Assembly (NCBI GenBank): GCA_018136815.1
Contig: CM030933.1
Location: forward strand, 4,692,557-4,756,556
Length of the DNA stretch: 64,000 bases
DNA from: Isochrysis galbana
Taxonomy: Eukaryota; Haptophyta; Isochrysidales; Isochrysidaceae
Direction of reading: 5' to 3'
This document shows positions 1 through 10,077 of the stretch, one piece after another. The notes beneath the pieces were generated by a model. The model was not told the origin of the DNA and made no database searches. It saw nothing but the letters and a program-made list of their open reading frames with translations. Made by a program: the position numbers and the translations under genes. Numbering within the stretch: position 1 is the stretch's first letter; each line of letters starts with the position of its first letter.

Positions 1-300
1 GGCTCCCGGGGGGGTTGAAAGCCGCCCCCGAGACCCGAGAGCTCCCAGCAGGTCTGGGTAGCTCGCGGGGGAGTTTGGGTCCCACCAGGAGCTCGCGGGC
101 TCTTCTCACCCTCCCAGCCAGAGCTGCCGGGGGGTGGGGGCCTTCGGGGGCTACCATTTATATCTCTACAAGGCATTTCACGCACCGGAGCACGAGGCTA
201 CTCGTAAAGCACCTATCCTTAGTGTGAACAGAGAAACCCATAAGAGTTTCCTTCCCCCTGCTGGGAGTCGTTGGCTGTGAGTGAGTTGGCGCCGGCGCCG

Positions 301-2727
301 ATGGGCAGCGCCTCGTCTCCTCTCCTCGGCCGCGCGACGGCCAGCTCGTCGGAGGGATGCTCCCCCGCATGGCTGGTGGCGGTGCTTGGCGCGCTTATTC
401 TCCTACTCTACGTCAAACCACCAGCAGGCCGCGCGCTGTCACAGCCGCGCGTGCAGGGAAGAGGAGAGGTGGCGCTCGGACGGCCGAGAGACATCTTCGC
501 GGGGAGAGAGGGCCCTCCGCCGCCGCCTGAGCGTGCGGTGGGGCGGGTGCAAGCGCATCAATCATCCGTCTCATCCCCCTGGCGCGAGCGCCGCCCGCCG
601 CCCGCTGGCTGCGACGAGTGCTCGCTCGAGACGCTGGTGGAGCATTACTCTCTCGCAAACACACTCATCGTCTCATTCGGTAACGCGAGACAGCGCCACT
701 TTACGGCAAACTGGGTGTACCACCTGCAAGCGCTCAACGTGCACGCGGGAATACTCGTTGGCATGATGAACATGCGGCCGACCGACGCGCTCTACCGCCC
801 GTTCGCCGCCTCACTCCGCGCACGCGGCGTGGGTGTCTATTGCGTCAACTCGGCTGAGGTCAAGCTGGCGCCGCAGGGCGGCCGCTGGTTCCACGTGCTG
901 CCGCTGCTGCGCACTGGTGTGCGGCTGATACTCTCCGACTCGGATGTCGTGTGGCTCCGTGACCCGGCCCCCTACCTACGTGCAATCGAGGACGAGCACC
1001 CCAAGCTCGACTTTGCAGTCTCGACGGACGCGCAGGGCATGCTCGACCATCGCCGGCTCGGCGCGGGCGAGCAGACGGGCGCGCTCTCGCGGGAGGGCGG
1101 CGAGGCTGACCTCGACGTCGAGAGGTGGGGTCAGTGCTGGGCCTCGATGAATATCGGCATCATGCTCTTCCCACCCGGTGCGCGGCGCGGCACGCTGCTC
1201 GCGCTGCAGCAGGCAACCACGCACCTGTCCGAGGACGACAACTTGCGGCGGGTCGACCAAGGCCCAATCAACTACCGGTGGAAGACGGGGTACCGCAAGT
1301 TCAAGTGGGCGCACACGCTCTTTCCTGTGCGTGATCGGACCGGGAAGCGCATGTGCGGCCTGGTCGACGGCAACGTGACAGGCGCGGTGCTTCCCGCGGC
1401 GCAGTTCTGCAACACACTAACGCATGATGTGCTCCAGCTTTGGGCGCACGCCAACGTTCGCCCGTTTGCGCTGCACGCAACTTGGATGCGCCGGCAGGAG
1501 GAGCCATGGAAGCTCATGAGATTACGCGAGCAAGGATATTGGTACGATTCGCCCGCGTGGTACGGGCTACCTGCGACGCGCACCCCGCCTGCCAACGACG
1601 CGTCGAGCTGGATGGTACGCGACGCGGCCAAGACGAGGCATCCGCCTGACCTGGCAGCACTCCGTGAGCAGGTGGGAAACGCCGCTCCACACGCGTGCGC
1701 GACCGCTGCGCCACCCAACTCCTCGAGCCCGCCGCGGTACATCTCAGCCATCGCGCTTTGGACACCGCCCCCCGTATGCTTCTGGCGCCTGTGTGCAGGA
1801 GGGCACTGTCGGCTTCCTCACGTACGATGCCTCTGTGCTACCGGCGCTCCTCGAGATTGAGCGCATCGAGGATGGCGGCATCCCGCTCCACCATATGAGG
1901 CTGATGCACGCGCAGCTCCGCAAGCTCCGGTCCGCCCTCTTCGTCGCGCGGATGCTCAACCGAGCGCTAATTCTCCCGCAGGCGAGGACGTGCTTCTCCC
2001 CTTCCTGCCTGCGCCCGCATACCTTGGCGCATGTTCTCTACGCATAAATCCCTGCAACGCCCAACGCTCCCCACCCTAGCTCTTGTCGTAGACCCTTTGC
2101 TCATGCGAGCTCGGCTTTTTCGTGCACCACGTCAAGGAGGGCTGCCGCGCCGTCGATCATCCAACATTACCCTTGCCATACGTCTGCCCCATCGACCACT
2201 ACCTTTTCCCCCGCACTCTCATGAACTCGCCCTTTGCCCATCGCGAACGCACCTTCCTCGACAACCCGAGGGCGGCACACATCAACCTCTCCGCACGCGC
2301 GCGCGTGGTGCCCTGCTCCGTTGGGTGCAGCGATGGACGTGCGAATTGGGCGGCCGAATCGTCTCAGCCGATCCCGCTACGTCGCGGCGCCAGCGAGGGT
2401 GAGCTCGTCGCGCGGTTGGGTGAGCTCCGCGCCCCCATCATCCACTTTGAGGATATTGAGGGGGCGCTGGGCGCCTTCAGCTCAGGCGAGAAAAGCACCA
2501 TTTGGCACTCGCAGGCACAGGAGCTGCTCGACGCCTACTGCTGCGTTGCCAACCCGGTCTTCAAGAAGAAGGCGGGTGGGGCCGTGCCATACCTGCTGCC
2601 GCCGCTACCGAACCAGAAAGACTGGCGTGGCGAGAAGCGGCTCGAATGGGCACGGAGCGAACTCGTCAGAATATTCCGTGAGGCCGGTGATACGCGCATC
2701 GCCGCAGAGCTTGATCCGCCCCGATGA
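301..2727 (+). CDS. GT77-like Golgi glycosyltransferase, three exons
   Basis: Predicted type II Golgi membrane glycosyltransferase resembling plant XEG113/RRA-type arabinosyltransferases (GT77, nucleotide-diphospho-sugar transferase fold). Exons 301-1671, 1799-1981 and 2092-2727 join in phase 0 to give 729 aa. A single membrane anchor lies at residues 23-38. The luminal domain holds LILSDSDVVWLRDP, whose DxD (about D213/D215) is the expected metal/nucleotide-sugar site. The C-terminal exons supply GFLTYDASVLPALLE and LPYVCPIDHYLFP, which resemble the XEG113 C-terminal half. Intron 1 is CAG|GTGGGA to GTGCAG; intron 2 is CAG|GCGAGG to GTCGTAG, a GC-AG intron. I chose the ATG at 301; an in-frame TTG at 271 is not a credible eukaryotic start. 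Likely role is arabinosylation or related modification of secreted glycoproteins; donor and acceptor are unknown. Confidence 0.75.
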
Positions 2728-3897
2728 GTGTGCAACCATTACGCGTGCGGCCCGTGAGCGCGGCCCACACCATCTCGGGAATTTCCTAGCCACCGCCCTC
2801 TTGAATGCGGCGCCCTTCATGTGAGCACATATAAAATGCTGCTGTGGAGGCCAAGCGTCAACTTGCTTACCTACGACTTGCTACATATCCTGTACATGCG
2901 CTTTTCACCGTAAAGCCCAGCTCGATGGACGTCAGTGCAGGTAGTAGCAGACTCGCTGAGGGCGCACGTACGCACGTGCAGGCGAACGTTAGCGGCTGGC
3001 GCCTTGTGTTAACCTTGTGCCAGTTGCTAACTATTGGCGTCCAATTAAGAAGACATGTGGCGAGGTAGCCACGGATACATTTGGTGAGGTGGTAGTATGT
3101 GCGAGGCTACCCATCTTTGGTTCATTAAGAAGATACCTTTCGAGGTGGAGACTTGATGTTCGCGTGCCCTGCTATACTTCGGATAGTTGTCGTGGGCTGA
3201 GGTTCACCCGATAGCAGCGGTCATAGATCTGTGAGTTTCGAGCAGAGGTTCCTCGTCACACACACACAACACAAAACTATTGAGATTGAGATAACATATG
3301 ACATATGTCCAGGCAACCAACAAACCCCGAGCAGCACGGAAGGGGAGGGAGTGAAGGGGGCAGAAGTAGAGGACACTAGGAGGGGCAAGTTCTTCATGCT
3401 AGCAGCAGCCAGGTGGGGCCAAATGAACGCTTCTTGCCTACTTGCTACTTGTCGCACCTCGTTGCCATGTCCCAGCATCGGTCGATTTAATCGTTGATCT
3501 GCATCTGCATACTCTAGCTCTACATCTCTATTAGGTTTGACAGGTCTCATGCCGTCATGCCGTAGTGGTGCCATTTCCATTTCGCCATCATCGGGCCCAA
3601 ATGAGAATTCTTCGTCGGCTTGTGCGTCATCTCGCTTGAGCTCCATTCAGCCATGACGTATGCTTGTCTTGTGTCTTTCATTGGGAATGACTTCGGATGG
3701 GAAAGAGGGTTTCGGATTTTTGTCTTCGGCGATGGCGATGGGGCCATGCATGATGCATGATGGGGGAGTGGGAGTGGGGGAGTGTTGGAGTCGGAGTTTT
3801 CTTGTTGTCCTAGTCTAATCCTAGTGCTGAGGGACCGTGCCTCATCGGCAACGGAGCCCCTTCCCCGCGATGGGGTCGTGCACGGTTGGCGCATGGC
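2728..3897. other. Intergenic region
   Basis: 3' flank of the glycosyltransferase gene and distal 5' flank of the coiled-coil gene at 7608. A minus-strand reading frame (3646-3221, starting MELKRDDAQADEEF) has a real ATG but no recognisable family, so I do not call it. Two short similar stretches containing ATTAAGAAGA occur near 3044 and 3126. Otherwise I see nothing. Confidence 0.4.
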
Positions 3898-3912
3898 TCG
3901 TCCGGTGTATGT
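3898..3912. repeat. Target-site duplication, left copy (R1)
   Basis: TCGTCCGGTGTATGT occurs here and again at 7462-7476, exactly flanking the retroelement R1. A 15-bp duplication is typical of target-primed reverse transcription. Confidence 0.85.
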
Positions 3913-3920
3913 ATGTGCAA

Positions 3921-3936
3921 CTAAGTTTATACTTAG
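3921..3936 (+). promoter_or_regulatory. 5' hairpin of R1
   Basis: Stem CTAAGT / ACTTAG with loop TTAT, five nt before the ATG at 3942. Equivalent but differently sequenced hairpins occur before the start of R3, R4, R7 and R9. Confidence 0.65.
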
Positions 3937-3941
3937 ACGCG

Positions 3942-6900
3942 ATGGAGCGCGCCGCCGCGACTCCCCTCTCCTTCGGGCCCCCCGCCGAGGGCGCCCCACC
4001 AGCGACCATGGAGCAGCCGCTATCGAAGCGGCCGCGTCCGCCCACCGAGGCCGAGCAGGTGCGTGCGACTCCGGTCGCGCCACACGGCCCGTGGCCCCGG
4101 CCACACCACCCATGGCAGCCATGCTGGCCTCCCCCATGGGGGACAGCAGGCTGCTGGAAGCATCCCATCAGTGCCAGGCTCATGCAGCCACCCTTCCACT
4201 GGGCATGCCTTATGGCAGAGGCCCCTCTCGCCCTGGCAAGGGTCGCGCTGCTCAGGCAGCGCGGCCCGAGGCCGGGTGGCCCTTATGGGCACATCATCCA
4301 CTCCACTTCAACGCACAACACACTCTTCAGAAGCACCCCCTCACACTCAGCACGCAACACACAAGAGACACAAAGGTACGACCCCCCTGGGAGAGACCAG
4401 CGCCGAATGACACCGCCTACTGCCCGCGCCCGCACGACACTGAGTACGAACACCCCCGACCCCGCCTCACAGGGACAAGACTCCGACGAAGACAACATCA
4501 TCACAGATTCAGACGCCAACTTCGAGCTCTCATTCCACCAGGCCGGAGACATCATAATCCAGGACACGACGGTGTATGCCGCCATCGTCGAACTTCTCCT
4601 AGAACTCGAGGGAGTCGACCCCGAGCCAGACTTCTGGGCCCGCTCGGCGAGGGGCCCGTGGCACGTAGCAGTCAACGAAGACTGCGCTCAACAGTTCAAG
4701 GCCAAATACGGCGACCTCACCATCATCCGCGCCTTGGGCCAAGACATCCCCGTGCGCGTCAGCGTGGACTCCATCGAAGAAAAGCTCAACAAAAAAGGCA
4801 CCTCCTCTCGCAAGGCCCTTTACGAGGCGCTCCAAGACGTCGCGGCTCATATCGTGGTCGAGGCGGAAGGCCTCGCACAAGCATCGAAAATCAGTTTGAG
4901 CTCACTCGTCAAAGCGGTTGAGCGCGCCATAAACAGCGACCCCGACATACAAGGGGTTAACCTCAACGGGTACGAACTGAAGATTAGCCAGTTCGCCGAC
5001 GACACGGCGCTCATTACGAGCGACTACACAAGCCTGAAGAGGGCCCTAATGTGGGTGCGGACGCACGAGCGGGCCACGGGGGGCAAAACCAACGAAGCCA
5101 AATTTCAAGGAATCCGAATGGGCTCGCAAAGGCTGCGTAAGCCGCCGTGGGACATGCGTAAATACAATTGGATAGAGAACGATCAATACCTCACCGTACT
5201 AGGCGTCCCGCTGGGAGCCCCGGAAGCCCTCAAGCCCTTCTGGAAGAAACTCGCGGATAAAGTAGACAACAAAGCAGCCAGATTGGCGCCGATTACGAGA
5301 CACATGTCCATATTCGGTAGGGCCAACATAGCGAACTTTATAATATACGGCACACCACGCTACTGGATGCAAACGTTGGCAGCCCCTACTTGGTTCCACG
5401 GGAGAATCCAAAAAGCGGCGGACAAAATTCTATGGGAGAGCCCTTACACAGGCAAAATCACGAAGTGGGTGAGGCACCCACAATACCCCGTGCACGACGC
5501 GGAGTGCGCATCACGAACAATGGGGATCGGCCTCCTCCACTGGACAACGCACGTGAAAGCTCTACAAACAAAATGGATACTAAACTACCTCAACGCAAGA
5601 AAGGCTATTTGGAAGCATGCGCTCGATGCGTGGTTCTGCCGGACTGGACTCGGCCGCGGGGCAGTCCTATCCTCGATTCCTACGAAGACGCTCACCCGCA
5701 GTATCAGGGGAAACCCAGCACTGCCAGCATTCTGGAAGGACGCCTTGGTGTACTTCAGGACCCTAAACATACGCCGCACGAGGCTCACAAGGGAAGGAGC
5801 ACTGTCACAGCCAATATGGCACAATCCTCACGACCCACCACCGCTCAAACGCGGGGCGTGGATCAGCCTATGGGAATCCCTCCAGACGCACGTTGCACAT
5901 AACATCTATAAAAACAAGGACCTCACGGAGCCTTACACGCGTGAGGATTGCGCTCAATACCTGGAACACCTCCCCGAAATATTCGATCACAAGGGGAGCA
6001 GAATAAACAAAACGGAATTCCTAGACTCGTGGGAGCGGGTGGTACAACACGTCTCGCACCTCCTAGAAAAAGCGAAAGAGACCCCGCCCCATGACCCGGC
6101 CCTCGCCGAGCCGAACGCGGGATCGCCGAGCGCGTCAGCATCGCCGCTAGAAGTGTCTAGAGAAACCAAAGTCTCCGAGAGCGACACGTACATAACTAGA
6201 ATGAATGACATATGGATCTATACTAACACCAATTATCTAGGCGAGACCACAGACACCACCGAGGTAGCAAAACCGGGAGAAGAGGATCACTACTACGTCC
6301 CAGCCAAATGGGAAACTGGACTAAAAGGCCCGAAACACCTCGAATTCCCTCTTGCGGACGAGTACACGCTTAACGAAAAGACACAACTAGACCAAATCAC
6401 CGTGTCGGATATAACGCGAGAGCTCAAAGGGGACGGCCCCCGCAACAAACCTCAGCCAGCGAGGGAGGCGTGGGCCCGCAAGCTAGACCTGACGCATGAC
6501 GAATGGAAGCATGTGGCGAAACTCTATACCCACCCCCTATTAAAACACACAGACAAACACCTGCATTTCAAGCACGTTACCCATAGGAGGCTGGGCACGA
6601 GAAACCGGTTCGCAGCGGCGACCACCACAAGATGTAGACTCTGCGGGAAACACAGAGAGAACTCGACGCACCTAGCTAGATGCCCGTCCACGCTTCCGAT
6701 ATTTCAAACCATAGAAGCCGTAGCGGGGTACACCCCGGCGAAAGGCAGATCGACGACTCAAAAAATCAAAGACAGACTATTCGCCTACCCGAATTCCCCG
6801 ACGCCGGATAGCCTTAAAGCCCTCTACATAATAGCATGGAGATATATCATAAGCGACTTCTACAAAGTGGAATTCGAAAATCACACCTTCCACCACGTAC

Positions 6901-7136
6901 CGGTTATCGAAAGAGTCCTAAGCAGGTTCACGGCCCTCGTCAGAGGTCGGGAACCTCCGGACAACTTCTTAACCGCACGCACGCGCAAGGCCTCCCTGGG
7001 AAGGAAGCCGAAAATCAAATCTCCACACGACCTCAGCGCCCCTGTCTTCTTAACGAACAACAAAGGCGCCCTAGTCATGAGCACGAATCTGTCTCTGGTA
7101 GCGGAAGCCCTCAACATAGCAGAGCGCCTAGCCTAA
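3942..7136 (+). CDS. Fused ORF1-like / reverse transcriptase C-terminal polyprotein (defective)
   Basis: 1064 aa. Residues 1-310 are ORF1-like: a proline-rich N-terminus with a basic SKRPRPP motif and a domain containing GPWHVAVNEDCAQQFKAKYG, shared with R4. Near residue 315 the frame passes straight into the second half of a reverse transcriptase: SLVKAVERAINSDP, then catalytic FADD at 351-354, then thumb and connection regions. A zinc-ribbon-like CRLCGKHRENSTHLARC lies near residue 898, and the C-terminus matches R2 and R8 (IAWRYIISDFY). The endonuclease and RT motifs upstream of the FADD box, including the motif A aspartate, are missing, so the protein cannot polymerise DNA. The frame is open, so the fusion is an in-frame deletion. 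The ATG at 3942 is the conserved ATGGAGCGCGC start. Confidence 0.75.
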   Translation: MERAAATPLSFGPPAEGAPPATMEQPLSKRPRPPTEAEQVRATPVAPHGPWPRPHHPWQPCWPPPWGTAGCWKHPISARLMQPPFHWACLMAEAPLALARVALLRQRGPRPGGPYGHIIHSTSTHNTLFRSTPSHSARNTQETQRYDPPGRDQRRMTPPTARARTTLSTNTPDPASQGQDSDEDNIITDSDANFELSFHQAGDIIIQDTTVYAAIVELLLELEGVDPEPDFWARSARGPWHVAVNEDCAQQFKAKYGDLTIIRALGQDIPVRVSVDSIEEKLNKKGTSSRKALYEALQDVAAHIVVEAEGLAQASKISLSSLVKAVERAINSDPDIQGVNLNGYELKISQFADDTALITSDYTSLKRALMWVRTHERATGGKTNEAKFQGIRMGSQRLRKPPWDMRKYNWIENDQYLTVLGVPLGAPEALKPFWKKLADKVDNKAARLAPITRHMSIFGRANIANFIIYGTPRYWMQTLAAPTWFHGRIQKAADKILWESPYTGKITKWVRHPQYPVHDAECASRTMGIGLLHWTTHVKALQTKWILNYLNARKAIWKHALDAWFCRTGLGRGAVLSSIPTKTLTRSIRGNPALPAFWKDALVYFRTLNIRRTRLTREGALSQPIWHNPHDPPPLKRGAWISLWESLQTHVAHNIYKNKDLTEPYTREDCAQYLEHLPEIFDHKGSRINKTEFLDSWERVVQHVSHLLEKAKETPPHDPALAEPNAGSPSASASPLEVSRETKVSESDTYITRMNDIWIYTNTNYLGETTDTTEVAKPGEEDHYYVPAKWETGLKGPKHLEFPLADEYTLNEKTQLDQITVSDITRELKGDGPRNKPQPAREAWARKLDLTHDEWKHVAKLYTHPLLKHTDKHLHFKHVTHRRLGTRNRFAAATTTRCRLCGKHRENSTHLARCPSTLPIFQTIEAVAGYTPAKGRSTTQKIKDRLFAYPNSPTPDSLKALYIIAWRYIISDFYKVEFENHTFHHVPVIERVLSRFTALVRGREPPDNFLTARTRKASLGRKPKIKSPHDLSAPVFLTNNKGALVMSTNLSLVAEALNIAERLA

Positions 7137-7446
7137 CCGAGTGACCCCGCGCCGCGAGCCGCCCATCGTCCTAGAGTTGGCCCTAGACACACTGACCTCA
7201 GCTGCCTGACACCCAGCACAAGGAGCTAACACACAATAGCCGGTAGCCCGATGGCATAGGAGGAAGGCGCGAAACAGGCCATCGCGAATCGGCACACACC
7301 GTCTGTCACTGGAGACCCACGACACCCAGCCCCTAGGTAGAGCACGAGGGGACGAGCCGCAAGGCAGGTGTAGGGGGAGTGAAAGGAAACGGGCGAGGCT
7401 GCGAAGTTACCGTGCAAAGTCGCGCGCGCGGCGAGATTATTAAGAA

Positions 7447-7476
7447 GTTTTTTTTTTTTTTTCGTCCGGTGTATGT
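7447..7476 (+). repeat. Poly(T) 3' end of R1 and right target-site duplication
   Basis: GATTATTAAGAAG runs into about 15 T (7447-7461), followed by the right copy of the duplication at 7462-7476. The tail is T-rich on the same strand as the ORF, the opposite of the usual poly(A) tail. Confidence 0.8.
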
Positions 7477-7607
7477 GGCTAGGGATACTAGCTAACAACT
7501 AACAACCAACAAGACCTTCTACAAGACTAGTAGCTAGTAGTATAAATTTCTAACGAGAGTACTCTTACAAGTAGTGTGAATCTCTCGTGCGCGGCTCGCT
7601 CGCTCCG

Positions 7608-8090
7608 ATGGTGGTCTCCCCGTGGCTCGTCGCTCTCACCGCTCTCGCCTGGGCTCCCTCCCTACCTCGCGGGGCGGGACTGCTGTCACCGCGCCTGGGG
7701 GCTTTAGCGATGGTCGACGCCGAGGGCCGGGTGACGCGCAGCGAGGCGGAGGCCGCCATTGAGAAGGCCGAGGCTCTCGCAGCTGAGGCGCTCTCCGCTC
7801 GAGAGGAGGCCAACCAGCTTGCGGAGCAGGCAGAGCGCCAGTCGAGAACTGCCGCGGACGAGTCGGAGAGCGCAGCAAATAAGCTTGAGGGAGCAAACAC
7901 TTTCAGTCTCTCCCTGCTCACCGCCTCCACTGCCGCGCAGAAGGCGTCGCTCAATGCGGGGGCTCTGATTGCTGAGGCGGTTGAGGCATCAGAGCGTGCC
8001 GACCAGCTTGACCTGGAGTCTGCTGAGGCGCTGGAACTGGCCGAGGAGCTAATTGCCCAACACTATGAGGATTTCCCCGATTCTGCATGA
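7608..8090 (+). CDS. Small Ala/Glu-rich coiled-coil protein with N-terminal targeting signal
   Basis: 160 aa, no introns, ATG at 7608. Residues 5-35 are hydrophobic and then Arg/Pro-containing (LVALTALAWAPSLPRG), like a secretory signal or a bipartite plastid signal. From about residue 40 to 150 it is a continuous Ala-rich amphipathic helix with heptad-like spacing (EAEAAIEKAEALAAEA, EASERADQLDLESAEA), ending in an acidic tail. I do not recognise the family; a luminal or plastid structural coiled coil is possible. R1 now separates the gene from its original upstream DNA. Confidence 0.6.
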   Translation: MVVSPWLVALTALAWAPSLPRGAGLLSPRLGALAMVDAEGRVTRSEAEAAIEKAEALAAEALSAREEANQLAEQAERQSRTAADESESAANKLEGANTFSLSLLTASTAAQKASLNAGALIAEAVEASERADQLDLESAEALELAEELIAQHYEDFPDSA

Positions 8091-8400
8091 GCAAACTTAG
8101 ATAGCCGAGAGGCGTGCTCGCAGCATTGTCGCAACAGCAACAACCTCTACCCGCACACTTGCACACTTTTCTAGCTCATCCTCCTCTGTCATGAGAAGCA
8201 TGTATCACCCATTGTCTTGACAGATGCCTAGAGCTCTGAACATTCCTGAGTAGCCCCGCTAGAATGCTTTCCGGTGTGCCGTGTACAGCGTTATGGGGTG
8301 TCACCTAAATGTCATTTGCCCTATTTTTGTAGTTGGATGACCCGTTCATTCCTGTTCTCCTTTCTATTCGGTCGGCATTCAGCCATCCATCCCCCCCCCC
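8091..8400 (+). other. 3' flank of coiled-coil gene
   Basis: Presumed 3' UTR and spacer ending in a C11 tract against the A-run of R2. No other features seen. Confidence 0.4.
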
Positions 8401-9360
8401 CAAAAAAAACATCTGAAGATTCTGGGCTACTCGCCTATAAAAAAATCTGAAAATTCAGGGCTACACACCTATCGCGGGACAGCGCGCTCCTTTGCTACTG
8501 CACATCAGCACATCAGCCAACGCCCTTATTTCCCTTCCCTCCGCTCCCTCGCCTTCCCCCCCATCGTTCCTTTGTTTTTGGTGTCGGGGGTGCGGCCCTG
8601 GTACACTACCAAGGGCCCGGTTTGGGTGCGGGGCCCGGGCAGGCCTTCTGGATTTATGTTGTTGTTTTAAGCAAGCTTTCCGTGTCGCGGTCGCCCCAAG
8701 CAAGGGTGGTATTCCGGCGTGTTCTGTGTTCTTCATCGCTATCACGGGCGCTTTGCGGTTTCTGTCGCCACTTGGTATTCTATCCCTAGCTTGCCCGCTA
8801 GGGACACGAGTTCCGCGCTGGCGTTGGGGGTCAAGTTGTTTTTATTGTCTTGTTCGTACAGTGGCCGAATATCGGCCAAGTCTATCTTTTTTTTGGGTTG
8901 CCTCCCCATGCCCGCTTGAGCGTTGAGCGGTTCGCGAGGTGTCTGTTGAGTTGGCGAAAATTAGCGCCTTGCTTAGCTTGGTGAATCTTTCCAAGATGCG
9001 GATTAGTATTCTTCTGAGAATGCGGCGTGCGGCGTTGTCGTAGTGTATCCTATAAAAGTCCGTTACCGTTATGATGTATCTCCATGCTAGCATATGCATA
9101 TACCCCGTTAGTTTTAATGTATCTGATTGGTTTGGCGTCCGTGTTGGTGAGGGTGCGCGCATATCTCTGAAAATCGCGTCCGAACTTTAATTTCTCGAGT
9201 GCGAGGTGATAGAACCCCCAGTTCACTCTGTCGAAGGCTTTCTCCCAGGCTCTCGTGTCCGTTTGGCTCAACCTACTTTTATAAGTGGGGGTCAATGGGG
9301 GCCTCGCGCCCCCCTCTCTCCATCGCGGACACCCCCCGGGGTGGGCCCGTACATTCAACC
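8401..9360 (-). mobile_element. Non-LTR fragment R2 (3' end plus RT motif A)
   Basis: Minus-strand copy of the R family. In element order it has a reverse transcriptase motif A piece (AWEKAFDRVNWGFYH, about 9255-9215), then near 9080 the C-terminal segment LAWRYIITVTDFYRIHYDN. Next come a KLGIEYQ-type C-terminus, a GC-rich 3' UTR and GCCCAGAATCTTCAGATG followed by poly(T), seen on the plus strand as AAAAAAAA at 8401-8408. The join from motif A to the C-terminus shows a large internal deletion and the frame is broken. The 3' UTR matches R5 and R8. Confidence 0.7.
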
Positions 9361-10077
9361 CCAGCCCCTGCCCCCTGGCAGGGGCAGGGCACTCATCAAT
9401 TCAGCCCAGACCCCCTAGTGGGCGCGGGTCGCGAGCCGCACTCCCAGGCCCGCATGGGCCAGCTCTCGTACTGACTCCCCCCCCCCATCCCTGGTCGCCA
9501 GGCAGACAGAGGCCTCAGGGCGGCACCCAAGGCCAGCGAGGCGAGCGAGGGAGAGGCAGGGGGGGCCAGGGGCTGAGCCCCAGCCTCCACTGCCCCCTGA
9601 GCCCCTGAGCTGCCCCTGCTGGCCCTCTGGGCGCCCCTGAAGGACCTCTGAGATCAGGCCGCCGCCCTCCTCGTACTCGCGGCACTACGCGCGGCCACCG
9701 CCACCGCCTCTCGATGCGAGGAACGCGGCCAAGGGGCTCGCCTCGGTGCCGCCACCGCTGGCCCGGAGGAACAAGGACCGAGACGAGCTCCAGTGAATGG
9801 AGGGGAGTAGCCGGCGGCGCGCGCGGCGTGACGCAGCGGCGCGTAATTCAGCGGCGCGTACTTCAGCAGCGCGTACTTCAGCTGCGCGTACTTGAGCGGC
9901 GCGTAATGTGCGCACGACACCGCCGCCTCCGAAATGGTGTTTTGTGTCCCCGTTCGCACATGGCGGCGCGTGCTGCGCATGACGCCACCCGCCTCCGAAA
10001 CGACGTGAAATCTTGTGCGTAGCGTTTTTTTTGTAAATTGACCCTTTTTCTCTACACGGTGTACGCCAAAGCGCAGC
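9361..10077. other. GC-rich intergenic region with a 15-bp minisatellite
   Basis: Low-complexity GC-rich DNA between R2 and the hAT element. The part next to R2 may be further 5' R-family sequence but I could not align it. It contains the minisatellite at 9835-9909. Confidence 0.4.
9835..9909. repeat. 15-bp tandem repeat, five units
   Basis: Five units of AGCNGCGCGTAMTTS-type sequence. The period is a multiple of three, so all frames stay open across it, which produces spurious repetitive ORFs. Confidence 0.8.

Larger units (their letters stand above)
3913..7461 (+). mobile_element. Non-LTR retrotransposon R1, internally deleted
   Basis: Complete-ended but internally deleted copy of the non-LTR family seen nine times in this window. 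It starts within 8 nt of a hairpin (3921-3936), carries one long open frame (3942-7136), has a 325-bp 3' UTR and ends in a run of 15 T on the coding strand, followed directly by the right target-site duplication. Joining the flanks restores one continuous sequence leading to the coiled-coil gene at 7608, so the insertion sits about 130 bp upstream of that start codon on the empty-site scale. The open frame still being intact suggests recent arrival or a deletion derivative that was itself copied. Confidence 0.85.

Noticed and set aside
271-300. Extending the glycosyltransferase start upstream to a TTG at 271
   Set aside because: TTG starts are not expected in a eukaryotic nuclear gene; ATG 301 leads directly into the membrane anchor.
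3221-3646. Minus-strand frame with ATG (MELKRDDAQADEEF)
   Set aside because: 141 codons, no domain, no splice or composition support; ends in non-conserved sequence.
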